Source: an uncultured bacterium (GTDB lineage: Bacteria > Cyanobacteriota > Vampirovibrionia > Gastranaerophilales > Gastranaerophilaceae). From it: a DNA stretch of 46,762 bases. Below are positions 24,091 through 33,868 of the stretch, piece after piece. Position numbers and translations under genes: made by a program. Below the pieces are notes generated by a model, which saw only the letters and a program-made list of their open reading frames with translations, did not search any database and had not been told where the DNA came from. Where the stretch lies: contig CASEYJ010000010.1 in the NCBI GenBank assembly GCA_949292175.1, positions 1 through 46,762 on the forward strand, given 5' to 3'. Every line of letters begins with the position of its first letter. Within the stretch, counting starts at the first letter, position 1.

Positions 24091-26466
24091 ATGGCACCAA
24101 AGGAATGGATTTTTAAGAATAACGAGAGTAGTGAAAAATCATTAATTAAAAGGTTATTGGCTTCTCGTGGAGTTACCACAGATGAGGAAATAAAAGAGTT
24201 TACAAATCCTCTTGAGATGAAATTGACTCATCCAAGAGCGTTTATGGACATGGAAAAAGCTGTTGCAAGAATTTCCGAGGCAATCAAAAATGGTGAAAAG
24301 ATTGTTATTTATGGAGATTTTGATGCTGACGGTGTTACGTCTACTTCACTTTTGTACAAGACTTTGACGTTTTTAGGCGCTAATGTTAATTATTTTATCC
24401 CTGATAGAGAAAAAGAAGGTCACGGGTTTGATACAAAGGCTTTGGTAAAACTTATGACATCTTTAAAGCCAAAGTTAATTATTTCGGTTGATTGTGGTAT
24501 TAGCGATTTTGAACCTGTTAATTTTATAAACAGCTTTAAGATAGACGTTATAATTACGGACCATCACGAGGCTCCCGACGTTCTTCCTTCAGCTTATGCA
24601 ATTATAAACCCAAAAGCTCCAAATGCATTGGATGAATATTTGACAGCTAAGCAAATAACATCCTTAACTTCTCTAGCTGGTGTTGGTGTAGCATTTAAGC
24701 TTGCTCAGGCTCTTTTGGAATTTTATAACAGAATAGAGTTTATATCTGAGATACTTCCGTTTGTTGCGGTTGGTACGGTTGCGGATGTTGTCCCTCTTAT
24801 TGGCGAAAATCGTTATTTTGTTATGAAAGGTTTGGATCTTATTGCTCAGGGAAAGCATTATGGTCTGAAAAGGCTTTTAGAATCTGCCGGTTATAGTGTT
24901 GAAAAAGGGCTTACAGCAGAGACAATCGCTTTTGGTGTTGCTCCCAGAATTAATGCGTCGGGAAGGCTTGATACTGTTGAAGAGGCCATTAAACTATTGA
25001 TTTCTGATAATCATCAGGAAATAGAAATGGCAATTATGAATTTGAATGAATTTAATAAGATTAGGCAGACTCTTTGTCAGGAAGTTTTTGCTCAAGCCGA
25101 TGAAATGGTGAAAAAAGAAGGAAATAAAAGTCCTGCAATTGTCCTTTTTAATTCAAAATGGCATGTTGGAATTATCGGGATTGTAGCATCTAAATTAGTT
25201 GAAAAATATTATAAACCTACTTTTTTGATGACGTATTCAGAAGAAACTAAGCAGATAAAATGTTCTGCAAGGAGTATTGAAGGTGTTCATTTGTATGAGG
25301 TGATTAGTGCAATTGGAGATTTGCTTGATGGCTTTGGAGGACACTCCCTTGCTGCTGGTTTATCGTTTACTCCGGATAAGGTGCCTTTCAAGAGCGTTAG
25401 AGAACATTTAAATCGTATTATAAAAGAAATTACTAACGGTAAGGTTTTAAAGCCTTTTATAAATATTGATTTGGAACTATCTCCTGATGATGTTTCTGTT
25501 AATTTAGTTGAAGAAATTTCTAAATTAGAACCGTTCGGCGCTTCAAATCCGAGTCCTGTATTTGCGTTGAAAAATTGTACTTTGATGCAAAAAAAACTTA
25601 TGGGTGAAAATAAAAATCATTTGCGTTTAACGGTAAAGGCCGACGGACGTGAATTTACTTGCATAAGATGGCAAGAGGGTGATATATCTTTAAATGTTGG
25701 AGATAGTTTGGATGTGGCTTTTCATCCGCAGATTAATGAATTTAACGGGCAGATTAGTGTGCAATTGATTGTGGATGACATTCATTCTCCTAATTTAAAG
25801 GTGAATGATGATGAGATTTCTACTCAAGCGTTAAAAATTTATGATCATAGAAAGAAGACTGATATTTTGCCTCTTGTTGAAGATTATGTAAGAGGGTCAA
25901 AATTAAATATCAGGGTTTTTGCAGAAAATAAACAAATTTGCGATATGTTGACTCCATACAAGACGTTAAGCAGTAGAATTATTGGCAGAAATTCTCTTGA
26001 ACATTGTGATTCTTTAATGTTTTTTGACTATCCTGCGGATAGAGAATCTTTTGAGGGTATTATTAGAGAAACTTCACCTGATAGTATCCATTTGATGAAA
26101 TATGATATCAAATATTTTGATGATAAAGAATTTTTGAAAACTATTAGCGGAATGTTAAAATTTGCTTGTAACAATAATTCAGGTCATGTAGAGTTGCTCC
26201 GTTGCGCAAGCTTTTTGGGTAAATCTATTACATTAATTCGTGCGTTTTTAGATTTACTTGAGAGTTGTTCTATAATTTCTGTTACCAATAGAGCTGATAG
26301 TTATTATGATATTAAGTTAGTTGAAGGTGCTGATTTTTCTTCTGTTTTGCACGATAGCAGATATGGTGAGATTTTGAACATGGCTGAAGAATGCGAATTG
26401 TTCCAAAGAGCTCTATTAGAGGATGATGTTACGGATATTGACAATTCTTTGAGCCTGATATTATAA
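24091..26466 (+). CDS. recJ: Single-strand DNA exonuclease RecJ
   Basis: 5'-3' single-strand exonuclease for recombination and mismatch repair. DHH motifs: 'YGDFDADGVTSTSLL' (about 71), 'SVDCGISD' and 'ITDHHEAPD', then the DHHA1 part with 'GFGGHSLAAGLSF' (about 425) and an OB-like domain. At 791 residues it is longer than E. coli RecJ (577); the extra 220 or so C-terminal residues resemble the extension in some Firmicutes and cyanobacterial RecJ. All catalytic Asp and His are present. RBS AGGGGA precedes ATG. Confidence 0.95.
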   Translation: MAPKEWIFKNNESSEKSLIKRLLASRGVTTDEEIKEFTNPLEMKLTHPRAFMDMEKAVARISEAIKNGEKIVIYGDFDADGVTSTSLLYKTLTFLGANVNYFIPDREKEGHGFDTKALVKLMTSLKPKLIISVDCGISDFEPVNFINSFKIDVIITDHHEAPDVLPSAYAIINPKAPNALDEYLTAKQITSLTSLAGVGVAFKLAQALLEFYNRIEFISEILPFVAVGTVADVVPLIGENRYFVMKGLDLIAQGKHYGLKRLLESAGYSVEKGLTAETIAFGVAPRINASGRLDTVEEAIKLLISDNHQEIEMAIMNLNEFNKIRQTLCQEVFAQADEMVKKEGNKSPAIVLFNSKWHVGIIGIVASKLVEKYYKPTFLMTYSEETKQIKCSARSIEGVHLYEVISAIGDLLDGFGGHSLAAGLSFTPDKVPFKSVREHLNRIIKEITNGKVLKPFINIDLELSPDDVSVNLVEEISKLEPFGASNPSPVFALKNCTLMQKKLMGENKNHLRLTVKADGREFTCIRWQEGDISLNVGDSLDVAFHPQINEFNGQISVQLIVDDIHSPNLKVNDDEISTQALKIYDHRKKTDILPLVEDYVRGSKLNIRVFAENKQICDMLTPYKTLSSRIIGRNSLEHCDSLMFFDYPADRESFEGIIRETSPDSIHLMKYDIKYFDDKEFLKTISGMLKFACNNNSGHVELLRCASFLGKSITLIRAFLDLLESCSIISVTNRADSYYDIKLVEGADFSSVLHDSRYGEILNMAEECELFQRALLEDDVTDIDNSLSLIL

Positions 26467-26495
26467 TTTAGTTATATAGAGTTAGAGGTGAGTGT

Positions 26496-26942
26496 ATGCA
26501 AAAAAAGACTAATAATAAAAGAGTGATTATTTTATCTGTATTGGCAGTTTTGTCAGGTATTTTCTATTTTATTGTTGCTAATCCAATATCGCCGATTGCA
26601 AATGTTTGTGAAGATGTTGATTATGCAAAACAGCAGTATGCTAATAAAGATGTGAAAAAGAGAAATAAGTTTATTGTTGAGAGGAATAATCATTGTAAGG
26701 TTTTATTGTCTGAAAGAAAATCTTCAAAAGGACTTTATAATCAGCTAGAAAATTGTGCAATTCTTGATTATGCGCTTGAAGCTTCTGATAAGTATATAGC
26801 CTTGAATAAACAAAAAAGTTTGAAGTCTGTAAGAAGTAATATAAAATTCTTTGAAGATAATATTGAAAGTTACAATTATTGTCCACAGTATGGGGATGTA
26901 GCAAAGAAGATTAACTCTTTAAAAGAAGAATACAGTAAGTAA
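26496..26942 (+). CDS. Small membrane-anchored protein, unknown function
   Basis: A 148-residue protein with a basic start ('MQKKTNNKR') and one hydrophobic helix (about 10-27), probably an uncleaved anchor with the remainder outside. Three Cys ('ANVCEDV', 'NNHCKVL', 'ENCAIL') and a late 'YCPQY' may form disulfides. The rest is helical and Lys/Asn-rich. No family recognised. It starts 30 bases after recJ with its own AGAGGTGA, so it is probably co-transcribed. Confidence 0.72.
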   Translation: MQKKTNNKRVIILSVLAVLSGIFYFIVANPISPIANVCEDVDYAKQQYANKDVKKRNKFIVERNNHCKVLLSERKSSKGLYNQLENCAILDYALEASDKYIALNKQKSLKSVRSNIKFFEDNIESYNYCPQYGDVAKKINSLKEEYSK

Positions 26943-26947
26943 TAAAA

Positions 26948-26969
26948 AAGCCGGTTTATAAGCCGGCTT
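26948..26969. terminator. Convergent terminator, overlapping the end of murF
   Basis: AAGCCGG (26948-26954) pairs with CCGGCTT (26963-26969), T-rich on both sides. The last murF codons and stop form its loop and right arm. Confidence 0.8.
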
Positions 26970-28335
26970 CTTTTATTATTTGAACTGTTTTATGTAACCC
27001 GCTTGAATGTGATGATTTTATCATTATGTATGTGTCATTCTCAATATGGTTTAGTAAATCTGCATTCATATCATCAACATTTTTATAGTATATACAATTC
27101 ATTTTTGTATTTATTTCTTCATACAGATTTTGCATTTCCGGGCCGCAAAGCATAACAGTTTTTACTTGCGAGCTTTCTACAGTTTTAGAAAGATCTTTGT
27201 GATATTGGGCAGAGAGCGGTCCACATTCGGCCATATCACCCAGTATAAGCATTTTATCTTTATCTCTATATAGTTTACTAAATCCTTCTATTGCAACTTT
27301 CATGGAAAGAGGATTTGCATTATAGGATTCATCAACTATGTAAATTTGTTTATTATTTTGGAGCTTAATTTCTGTTAATTCTCCCCTGCCTTCAATAAGT
27401 TCAAATTTTTCAAGGGTTGATAGAATTTTTTCAACAGGAACTTTTTCGCATCTTGCAACAATAATTGCAGCAGCCATATCCAGCATAATGTGTTTCGCAA
27501 GTGGTTTTGTATTAAGCGTATATTTTTGACCTTCTATAACAAATGTATTGGTTTCGTCTGTAAGAACTCTGACATCGCAATATTCATTTTCACCAAAGGT
27601 AAGGACGTTTAATCCCTTATACTTAGCTGTGTTTTGTAAATAGTCAAAAAATTCACATTCTCTATACAAAATTGCAGTCGAATTTTCTTTCATTCCGTTG
27701 TATATTAAGCTTTTTTCTTCAGCTATACTTCTTAAAGTCATACCTTCTTTAAGGTGTACAGGTGCAATGTTCATAATTATTGCATAATCAGGTTTTGTTA
27801 TTGCGGAATTTCTGCTCATTCCTCCGCCAAGAGAGGTTTCAATAACCCAGTAATCGGAATCTATGTCAAAGCAGGTCATATTCCAGGAAATACCCCAAGA
27901 TGTGTTGAATTTATTGAGGTTCGCACTGGTTTTATATGTCGATGCGAGGACATCATTAACTATTCTTGTTGTTGTTGTTTTGCCGGAACTTCCTGTGATT
28001 GCACAAACTTTACCTTCAAAATTTTTCCTAATATATCGTGCAAGATTTATTATTGCATCTCCACCATTGCCTGAAACTTCAATTATTGGTTTGTTATATT
28101 TGAAGAATTCTGTGGCATCAGTTGTTACAAAGGCTGCGGTTTGTTGCAACAGTTCAGGAAGCGTTTTGGGTAAAACTCCTCTGGTTTCGCCTTTCCTTCT
28201 GATTAAAACCATTGCATCATCTCTTATATTGTCCTGCCAAATTATTAGACCGCATGAAGACCAATTAGGCGGAAAATTGTAAAGTTTCGCTGTTGGTATA
28301 GCTTCTTTGATTTTTTCTTCGTTCCAGAAATTCAT
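26956..28335 (-). CDS. murF: Mur ligase, MurF type (UDP-MurNAc-tripeptide-D-Ala-D-Ala ligase)
   Basis: Adds D-Ala-D-Ala to the peptidoglycan precursor with ATP. The ATP loop 'ITGSSGKTTTTRI' (about 112), 'WVIETSLGG' (catalytic Glu), 'MNIAPVHLK' (with His), 'VDESYNANPLSMK' and 'LGDMAECG' fit MurF. The N-terminal UDP-binding domain is divergent, so a related Mur-like ligase is possible. I chose ATG 28335 (459 residues): the frame extends upstream, but a -10 box ends 7 bases before this ATG. CGGAG also sits close by. Confidence 0.85.
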   Translation of the reverse strand: MNFWNEEKIKEAIPTAKLYNFPPNWSSCGLIIWQDNIRDDAMVLIRRKGETRGVLPKTLPELLQQTAAFVTTDATEFFKYNKPIIEVSGNGGDAIINLARYIRKNFEGKVCAITGSSGKTTTTRIVNDVLASTYKTSANLNKFNTSWGISWNMTCFDIDSDYWVIETSLGGGMSRNSAITKPDYAIIMNIAPVHLKEGMTLRSIAEEKSLIYNGMKENSTAILYRECEFFDYLQNTAKYKGLNVLTFGENEYCDVRVLTDETNTFVIEGQKYTLNTKPLAKHIMLDMAAAIIVARCEKVPVEKILSTLEKFELIEGRGELTEIKLQNNKQIYIVDESYNANPLSMKVAIEGFSKLYRDKDKMLILGDMAECGPLSAQYHKDLSKTVESSQVKTVMLCGPEMQNLYEEINTKMNCIYYKNVDDMNADLLNHIENDTYIMIKSSHSSGLHKTVQIIKEAGL

Positions 28336-28342
28336 ACTCCGA

Positions 28343-28394
28343 AGTTTAGCATATTTGTTTAAAGCTTGCAACATTTGAGAGTATGTTGTAGAAT
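28343..28394. promoter_or_regulatory. Divergent murF/pabBC promoters sharing one -35 hexamer
   Basis: The palindromic hexamer TTGCAA (28366-28371) has a 17-base spacer to TAGAAT (28389-28394) on the plus strand and a 17-base spacer to TAAACT (28348-28343) on the minus strand. Each -10 ends seven bases before a start codon (28402 and 28335). Confidence 0.6.
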
Positions 28395-28401
28395 TAACTT
28401 T

Positions 28402-30042
28402 ATGATAATTTATAAAAACAAGTTGTTTGAACATCCAATTAGAACTTTTTGTATCTTTAATTCTAAAGATATATTCAGAGCTTTGAACGAAATAGAATCT
28501 TTGAGTAAGCAGTATTATGCTGTGGGATATTTGCGTTATGAGGCTTGGAAAGAGGATTATTCTTCAGATAGTCCTTTATTATATTTTGAAATTTTTGACA
28601 GCTACAAGGAATATGAGCCTAAACATTTAAAAAGCTATGATCTTCACCCTGTTCAAAATATTACATTTGAGCAGTATTCAGAAGCTTTGAAGTCTGTAAA
28701 AGAAGAAATTCGTCTTGGAAATACTTATGAAGTCAATTATACCTATGATTGGCTTGTTGAGTCTCCTGAAGATGAACTTTCTTTATATGATTATTTGTTA
28801 TTGAGGCAAAAAACGCCTTATAATGCATTTTTCAAAAATTCATTTGATACAATTTTATCATTTTCTCCTGAGTTGTTTTTTCAGTTAGACGGAAGGCACA
28901 TTTTAACTAAACCTATGAAGGGTACGATTGCTCGTGGAAAAGATTATATCGAGGACAAAAAGAATATTGAGTTGTTGAAAAATGATATAAAAAATCGGGC
29001 TGAAAATGTCATGATTGTTGACTTGTTAAGAAATGACCTCGGTAAAATCGCTGTTGCAGGAAGTGTTAAAGCTGAGAAACTTTTTGAAATAGAAACTCAC
29101 AAAACCTTGCATCAGATGACCTCTAAGATTGAGGCTGATTTGAGAGATGATGTTAAACTCGGCGATATTATAGAGGCGATTTTTCCTTGCGGCTCGATTA
29201 CCGGAGCGCCTAAAATTAGCACTATGCATATAATTGAAAAACTTGAGATTGGAAAAAGAGATGTTTATTGTGGTGCTATTGGTTATATGTCACCAAATGA
29301 GTGCGTGTTTAGTGTTCCTATCAGAATTTTACAGAAAAAATCGGAAGAACAATCTTTTAGATATCGTGTAGGTGGTGCGATAGTTTGGGATTCTTCGATA
29401 CAGGATGAGTGGAATGAGACAATTGTTAAGACCAAGTTTTTATCGCCTGAAGTTTCTTTGGTAGAAACTGTTAAAGTTACGAATAAGAAGATGTTTTTGA
29501 AAGAAGCTCATTTTGCGAGAATGCGAAAATCAGCCATGGAGTTAGGGTTTAAATATAATGAAGAAATCGAAAATATTGAGCCTGAAAAAGATGGAATTTT
29601 AAGAATTTTGCTTCGAAAAGATGGAGATTTTAAACTAGAATATAAGCCTTTAGAGAAAGCTTGTATTAACAATGTTAGAATTTCTCCAATAACTACAAGT
29701 TCTGAAAATTATTTGCTTTCTCATAAAACTACATACAGACCGTTTTATGAAGAAGCTTATCGGAAAATTAGCCGTGGTGAAGTTTATGACGAGATTTTCT
29801 TCAATGAAAAAGGAGAGTTGACGGAAGGTGCCCGTACTAACGTATTGGTAGAAAAAGACGGTAAATTTTATACTCCACCTTTGAGTTGCGGCTTACTGAA
29901 CGGAGTATTAAGACAGAATCTTTTAGATAGCGGAGTTTGTGTTGAAAAAATTCTTTATCGTGAGGATTTAATTAGTGCTGACGCTTTGTATTGCATAAAC
30001 TCTGTAAGAGGAATTAAGAGGGTATATTGTGATATTAATTAA
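28402..30042 (+). CDS. pabBC: Fused aminodeoxychorismate synthase component I and aminodeoxychorismate lyase (PabB-PabC)
   Basis: Makes 4-aminobenzoate for folate. Residues about 80-345 are a chorismate-binding domain ('LTKPMKGTIARGKD', 'MIVDLLRNDLGKIA', 'IFPCGSITGAPKISTM', 'YCGAIGYMSP'), which amidates chorismate using ammonia from PabA. Residues about 355-546 are a class IV PLP lyase (Lys in 'LLSHKTTYRP', then 'EIFFNEKGELTEGARTNV') that releases pyruvate. The start is ATG 28402, with no Shine-Dalgarno sequence and a -10 seven bases upstream. It overlaps pabA. Confidence 0.93.
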   Translation: MIIYKNKLFEHPIRTFCIFNSKDIFRALNEIESLSKQYYAVGYLRYEAWKEDYSSDSPLLYFEIFDSYKEYEPKHLKSYDLHPVQNITFEQYSEALKSVKEEIRLGNTYEVNYTYDWLVESPEDELSLYDYLLLRQKTPYNAFFKNSFDTILSFSPELFFQLDGRHILTKPMKGTIARGKDYIEDKKNIELLKNDIKNRAENVMIVDLLRNDLGKIAVAGSVKAEKLFEIETHKTLHQMTSKIEADLRDDVKLGDIIEAIFPCGSITGAPKISTMHIIEKLEIGKRDVYCGAIGYMSPNECVFSVPIRILQKKSEEQSFRYRVGGAIVWDSSIQDEWNETIVKTKFLSPEVSLVETVKVTNKKMFLKEAHFARMRKSAMELGFKYNEEIENIEPEKDGILRILLRKDGDFKLEYKPLEKACINNVRISPITTSSENYLLSHKTTYRPFYEEAYRKISRGEVYDEIFFNEKGELTEGARTNVLVEKDGKFYTPPLSCGLLNGVLRQNLLDSGVCVEKILYREDLISADALYCINSVRGIKRVYCDIN

Positions 30043-30631
30043 TAACTACGATTCTTTTACATACAACATTGTTCAGTACCTGATGGAATTAGGTGTGACG
30101 CCTAGAGTTTTTAAGAACGATGAAGTTTCAGTTGAAGATTTAAAGAAGATTGATTTTGATAGCATAATTATTTCTCCTGGGCCTGGAAATCCCAAGAGTG
30201 CAGGTATATCAATGGATGTGATTGGAGAATTTCACAAGACGAAAAAAATCTTAGGAATTTGTCTTGGGCATCAATGTATTGCAGAGTATTTTGGGGCAAG
30301 TGTTGTTTGTGCAGAAGAACCTTGTCATGGAAAGACTTCTGAAATTTTTTATAATGAAAATTCTGTACTGCTAAAAGGTTTACCTCAAGGTTTTAGGGTT
30401 ACCAGGTATCATTCGTTGACAGTTTTACCTGAAAGCGTCAAAGGTGATTTGCTAATTACAGCCTCTACCGCTGATGGTTTAGTTATGGGGTTAAGACATA
30501 AAACATATCCTGTTTATGGGTTTCAATTCCATCCTGAAGCCATATTGAGCCAATACGGACATGAAATGTTGGCAAGATTTTTGACTCTGTCTAATACTTT
30601 GTCAAATAGTTTTCAATCCCGTCTGCGATAG
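30029..30631 (+). CDS. pabA: Glutamine amidotransferase, PabA/TrpG type
   Basis: Class I glutaminase that feeds ammonia to PabB or TrpE. 200 residues; triad Cys in 'GICLGHQCIA', His and Glu in 'YGFQFHPEAIL'; N-terminal 'INNYDSFTYNIVQYL' and oxyanion 'SPGPGNP' are typical. Start GTG 30029, overlapping pabBC by 14 bases with GAGGG upstream, so coupled and most likely PabA; it may also serve anthranilate synthase. Its 3' end overlaps the convergent amidase gene by 41 bases. Confidence 0.93.
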   Translation: MILINNYDSFTYNIVQYLMELGVTPRVFKNDEVSVEDLKKIDFDSIIISPGPGNPKSAGISMDVIGEFHKTKKILGICLGHQCIAEYFGASVVCAEEPCHGKTSEIFYNENSVLLKGLPQGFRVTRYHSLTVLPESVKGDLLITASTADGLVMGLRHKTYPVYGFQFHPEAILSQYGHEMLARFLTLSNTLSNSFQSRLR

Positions 30632-31958
30632 CTTTTGCTACTTTTTTCTGAAAATCTTTATCAATCATTTTTGCGTTATCTGACGGGTTTATAAGATATC
30701 CAATTTCGATGAGCAAGCTCAATGCATTTGTGTTTCTCACAACGGCGAAACTTTGTTGTTTAATCCCATGGTTATTTACGCCAAGTTCATTTACCATTGC
30801 ATTCATAATCCAGTCCGCAAGGGGCTTGGATTGATTGTAATAGTAGTAAATTTCGGTTCCTGAGTGTTGCATTGGGTCCAAATTGTCAGGAAGTGCGTTT
30901 CCGTGAAGGCTAATGAAAATTGTACTGTTTTCATCATTAGCAAAGGATACTCTATCTTTTAGGCTGATATCATTGTCTTCAGCTCTTGTCATAGATATGG
31001 TAGCCCCACGATCTTTAAGTTCATTTTCTAAAAGTTTAGCAAATGCCAAATTTATGTCTTTTTCTAAGTTTCCTAAACATCCGACTGCTCCGGCTTCGCT
31101 TCCACCGTGTCCGGGATCAAGAGTTATTTTAATGTTCTTAAAAGGTTTGTTTTTATCTGCAATTATAGGCTTTCTGATTTTGACAATAAAATCTGAACCC
31201 GAAAAATTTCCGTTATAACCTATCAATTTTTTCCCGCCAACTGATTTTTGGATAGGAAATGTCATCGTATATGTATTATCAGGCTGCTCAGCCACATTGT
31301 ATAATTTTATGGTAAAAGGTTCGCCCTCAATCAGTTCCCAAGGTGTTTGACGGTTTAAGTGAAATACAAATATAAAAAATTCGTCTGTATCAATGTAGTC
31401 GTAACCCTTTAGTTCAGTAAGAGAAGAACCGCTTTCTTCAATTTTTACATCCGATTTTGCAATCCAACCTTCTTTTACTGCACCTAAAATAACTCTGTAA
31501 AAATTCCCTTTTTCACCATCTATTACTAGTGGAATTCCTTTTTGCATATGGGCAATTCTGTTTATTCCACTGTCAACAGGTGTTGTTCTCAGTGGTGAAT
31601 TATCAGATATGACAGTCGCATATTTCATTGCTTCATATTCTTTTAATTGAGGAGCCGTCCAGTTACTTTTAGTTGGTTGTGGGCGTGTGATGTTATAGAT
31701 TAGTGTTTCATTTCCGGATTTTATTGTAAATGTGTTTTTGCCGGTGTTTAGAGGTACAGTCTGAGCAAAGCCGCCTGATGGATGAACTTTTACAGGTTTA
31801 TCATTAATTGTAAGGCTTGCTTTCGTGTCAGCCGAGCCGACAAAGAATGTTGATGTTGAGTTGATTGTAACATCATTTTTCTTTGGATATACAATGTCTA
31901 AGGCAAAAGCCATTTGCGTTGATAGTATTATAGCTAATATTAAAAATAAATTTCTCAT
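30591..31958 (-). CDS. Secreted N-acetylmuramoyl-L-alanine amidase (AmiC-like, amidase_3)
   Basis: Peptidoglycan amidase, 455 residues, cutting the bond between MurNAc and L-Ala. A signal peptide (1-19, 'LAIILSTQMAFA'), an Ig-like or AMIN-like region (about 20-95), an SH3-like domain (about 115-175) and the amidase_3 domain from about 280: 'ITLDPGHGGSEAGA' (zinc His), Glu in 'NLEKDINLAFA', 'FISLHGNA' (zinc His) and 'LLIEIGYLINP' (catalytic Glu). No Shine-Dalgarno sequence; TATAAT ends six bases before ATG. Likely periplasmic, in cell separation. Confidence 0.92.
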   Translation of the reverse strand: MRNLFLILAIILSTQMAFALDIVYPKKNDVTINSTSTFFVGSADTKASLTINDKPVKVHPSGGFAQTVPLNTGKNTFTIKSGNETLIYNITRPQPTKSNWTAPQLKEYEAMKYATVISDNSPLRTTPVDSGINRIAHMQKGIPLVIDGEKGNFYRVILGAVKEGWIAKSDVKIEESGSSLTELKGYDYIDTDEFFIFVFHLNRQTPWELIEGEPFTIKLYNVAEQPDNTYTMTFPIQKSVGGKKLIGYNGNFSGSDFIVKIRKPIIADKNKPFKNIKITLDPGHGGSEAGAVGCLGNLEKDINLAFAKLLENELKDRGATISMTRAEDNDISLKDRVSFANDENSTIFISLHGNALPDNLDPMQHSGTEIYYYYNQSKPLADWIMNAMVNELGVNNHGIKQQSFAVVRNTNALSLLIEIGYLINPSDNAKMIDKDFQKKVAKAIADGIENYLTKY

Positions 31959-31964
31959 GGCAAA

Positions 31965-31973
31965 ATTATATCA
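31965..31973 (-). promoter_or_regulatory. Extended -10 promoter abutting the amidase start codon
   Basis: Minus strand TGATATAAT then six bases (TTTGCC) then ATG. The transcript should begin at or next to the ATG. Confidence 0.7.
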
Positions 31974-32037
31974 GAGCTGGATGAAGAAAAAAAATCGTAA
32001 ACATTCGTTAATATTTTGGGTTTTCAATAAGTCCTTA

Positions 32038-32046
32038 TGCTAAGAT
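32038..32046 (+). promoter_or_regulatory. Extended -10 promoter of the penicillin-binding protein gene
   Basis: TGCTAAGAT, giving a leader of about 19 bases with AGGGAGAG before GTG 32072. It rules out the upstream TTG at 32051 as the start. Confidence 0.6.
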
Positions 32047-32071
32047 TTAATTGTGTAGGGAGAGAATTAAG

Positions 32072-33832
32072 GTGATTGACAGAAGAAACGGAATTACAAG
32101 AACTGAGCAAAGAAGTAACAAAAGATTCGATAGTGTTATCGGGTGGTTGTATTTCCTTTTTATTTTATTTGCAGCGGCACTTATAATTCACTTGTTTTTT
32201 ATACAGGTAATCGACATAAAGAAGTATAAAGTAAAGGCAAAAAAACAACGTGCAAGCCAAAATTTTGCTGTTCGTGGTGATATTTATGACAGAAATGGTA
32301 TAAAGCTTGCGACTGATGATGTCTTTTATAATATATTCGCTCGTAGGGCAGATTATGATGAGGATGAGTCATCTCCGGAAGTTATTGCTAAAAAACTCGC
32401 TCCTATTTTGAAAATTTCTAAAGAAGAATTGTTGAAAAAGTTGAACAGTCCTGAACAGATTATTGCTGTTAAGAAGGACGTTGACAGAAATACTGCAAAA
32501 CAAATAGCTCAACTTCATTTGAGAGCTATAAGTTTAGATAAAAAGAATACAAGAGTTTATCCGCAAGGAACCTTGGCAGCCCATGTCCTTGGATATTATA
32601 ATTTCGATGCCGATATCGCAAACGGAATTGAGTATGCAGCAAAGGATAAATTAGAACATATTGAAAATACAGTTAAGTATCAGAGAACTCAAAAAGGGAA
32701 AATTATATATGATTTTTCAACTGATCCTGTTGCAACTGCTAAAAATCCAAAAGGACAAGATGTTACTTTGACTATTGATGCTGCAATTCAGCATATTTGT
32801 GAAAAAGAGCTTGCAAAGATGGTTGAAGAGAAGAAGGCATTACGTGGAACTGTTATTGTTATGAATCCTCGTAATGGTGAAATTCTTGCTTATGCGGTTT
32901 ATCCTACTTATGACCCTAACAATTATCGGAATGCTACTCCTGAATTGATTAAGAATTGGACTTTGACAGACGTATTCCCTCCTGGGTCTACCTTTAAAAC
33001 TGTTACTGTTTCCAGCGCAATGGATTTGGGTAAAATTAACGAGCATTCAACTGTACTCGATACCGGTAAAACAAAAATCGGAAATTGGGAAATTAAGAAC
33101 TACGACTACGATGTTCACCCTTACCCGGGACATATCACTCTAGGGTATTTGTTTGAACATTCAAGTAACATTGGTTCTATAAATGTTGCAAGAACAATGA
33201 CTCCACGTGAGTTTTATATGGTATTGAAACGCTTTGGATTTGGTTCTAAGACAGGGATTGATCTTCCTGGAGAATCTTCAGGATTGCTTCCTTATTGGAG
33301 CAATTGGGATCAGGGTATTCATGCGACTATGTCGTATGGTTATGGAACATCTGTTACTGCAATGCAGATGATATCTGCGGTTTCAGCTTTGGCCAATAAC
33401 GGGGTTAAGGTTACTCCGCACGTTATAAAATATTCTCCAGAGGAAGAGGCTGTTAAAATTAAACGTGAACAGGTTATCTCGCCTGAAACTGCGCATTCTG
33501 TTACAAGGTTACTTGCAATGAGTGTTAATAATGGTAGATCTGTTATAAAAATGGATAAGTATAATGTCGCTGCGAAAACAGGTACATCAAGAAAACCAAA
33601 AGAAAACGGTGCGGGATATACTCCATACACATACACCTCTACTATTGGTTACCTGCCAGCATCTAATCCGCAGATACTTGTTTATGTTATGATAGACAGT
33701 GCAAAAGTTGGTGCTATATGGGGTAATACTGTTGCAGGGCCGGTATTTCACGAAGTAACTCTTCAGGTCGCAAGAATGCTTAATTTGAAGCCTGATAAAA
33801 ATGTTAGTGAACCTGTTAAAAAAGATGAATAA
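32072..33832 (+). CDS. Class B penicillin-binding protein (FtsI/PBP2/SpoVD-like transpeptidase)
   Basis: Membrane-bound transpeptidase that cross-links peptidoglycan. 586 residues from GTG 32072. One membrane helix (about 24-45), the PBP dimerisation domain ('GDIYDRNGIKLA' near 72), then the transpeptidase: 'PPGSTFKTVT' with the SxxK serine (about 305), 'SSN' (about 364) and 'KTGTS' (about 496). The layout fits FtsI rather than MrdA, given murE next. It has no PASTA domain. Likely septal synthesis; beta-lactam target by family. Confidence 0.92.
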   Translation: MIDRRNGITRTEQRSNKRFDSVIGWLYFLFILFAAALIIHLFFIQVIDIKKYKVKAKKQRASQNFAVRGDIYDRNGIKLATDDVFYNIFARRADYDEDESSPEVIAKKLAPILKISKEELLKKLNSPEQIIAVKKDVDRNTAKQIAQLHLRAISLDKKNTRVYPQGTLAAHVLGYYNFDADIANGIEYAAKDKLEHIENTVKYQRTQKGKIIYDFSTDPVATAKNPKGQDVTLTIDAAIQHICEKELAKMVEEKKALRGTVIVMNPRNGEILAYAVYPTYDPNNYRNATPELIKNWTLTDVFPPGSTFKTVTVSSAMDLGKINEHSTVLDTGKTKIGNWEIKNYDYDVHPYPGHITLGYLFEHSSNIGSINVARTMTPREFYMVLKRFGFGSKTGIDLPGESSGLLPYWSNWDQGIHATMSYGYGTSVTAMQMISAVSALANNGVKVTPHVIKYSPEEEAVKIKREQVISPETAHSVTRLLAMSVNNGRSVIKMDKYNVAAKTGTSRKPKENGAGYTPYTYTSTIGYLPASNPQILVYVMIDSAKVGAIWGNTVAGPVFHEVTLQVARMLNLKPDKNVSEPVKKDE

Positions 33833-33868
33833 TGAAGAATTAATAATAGTTGTATAAAAGGAGCTAAA

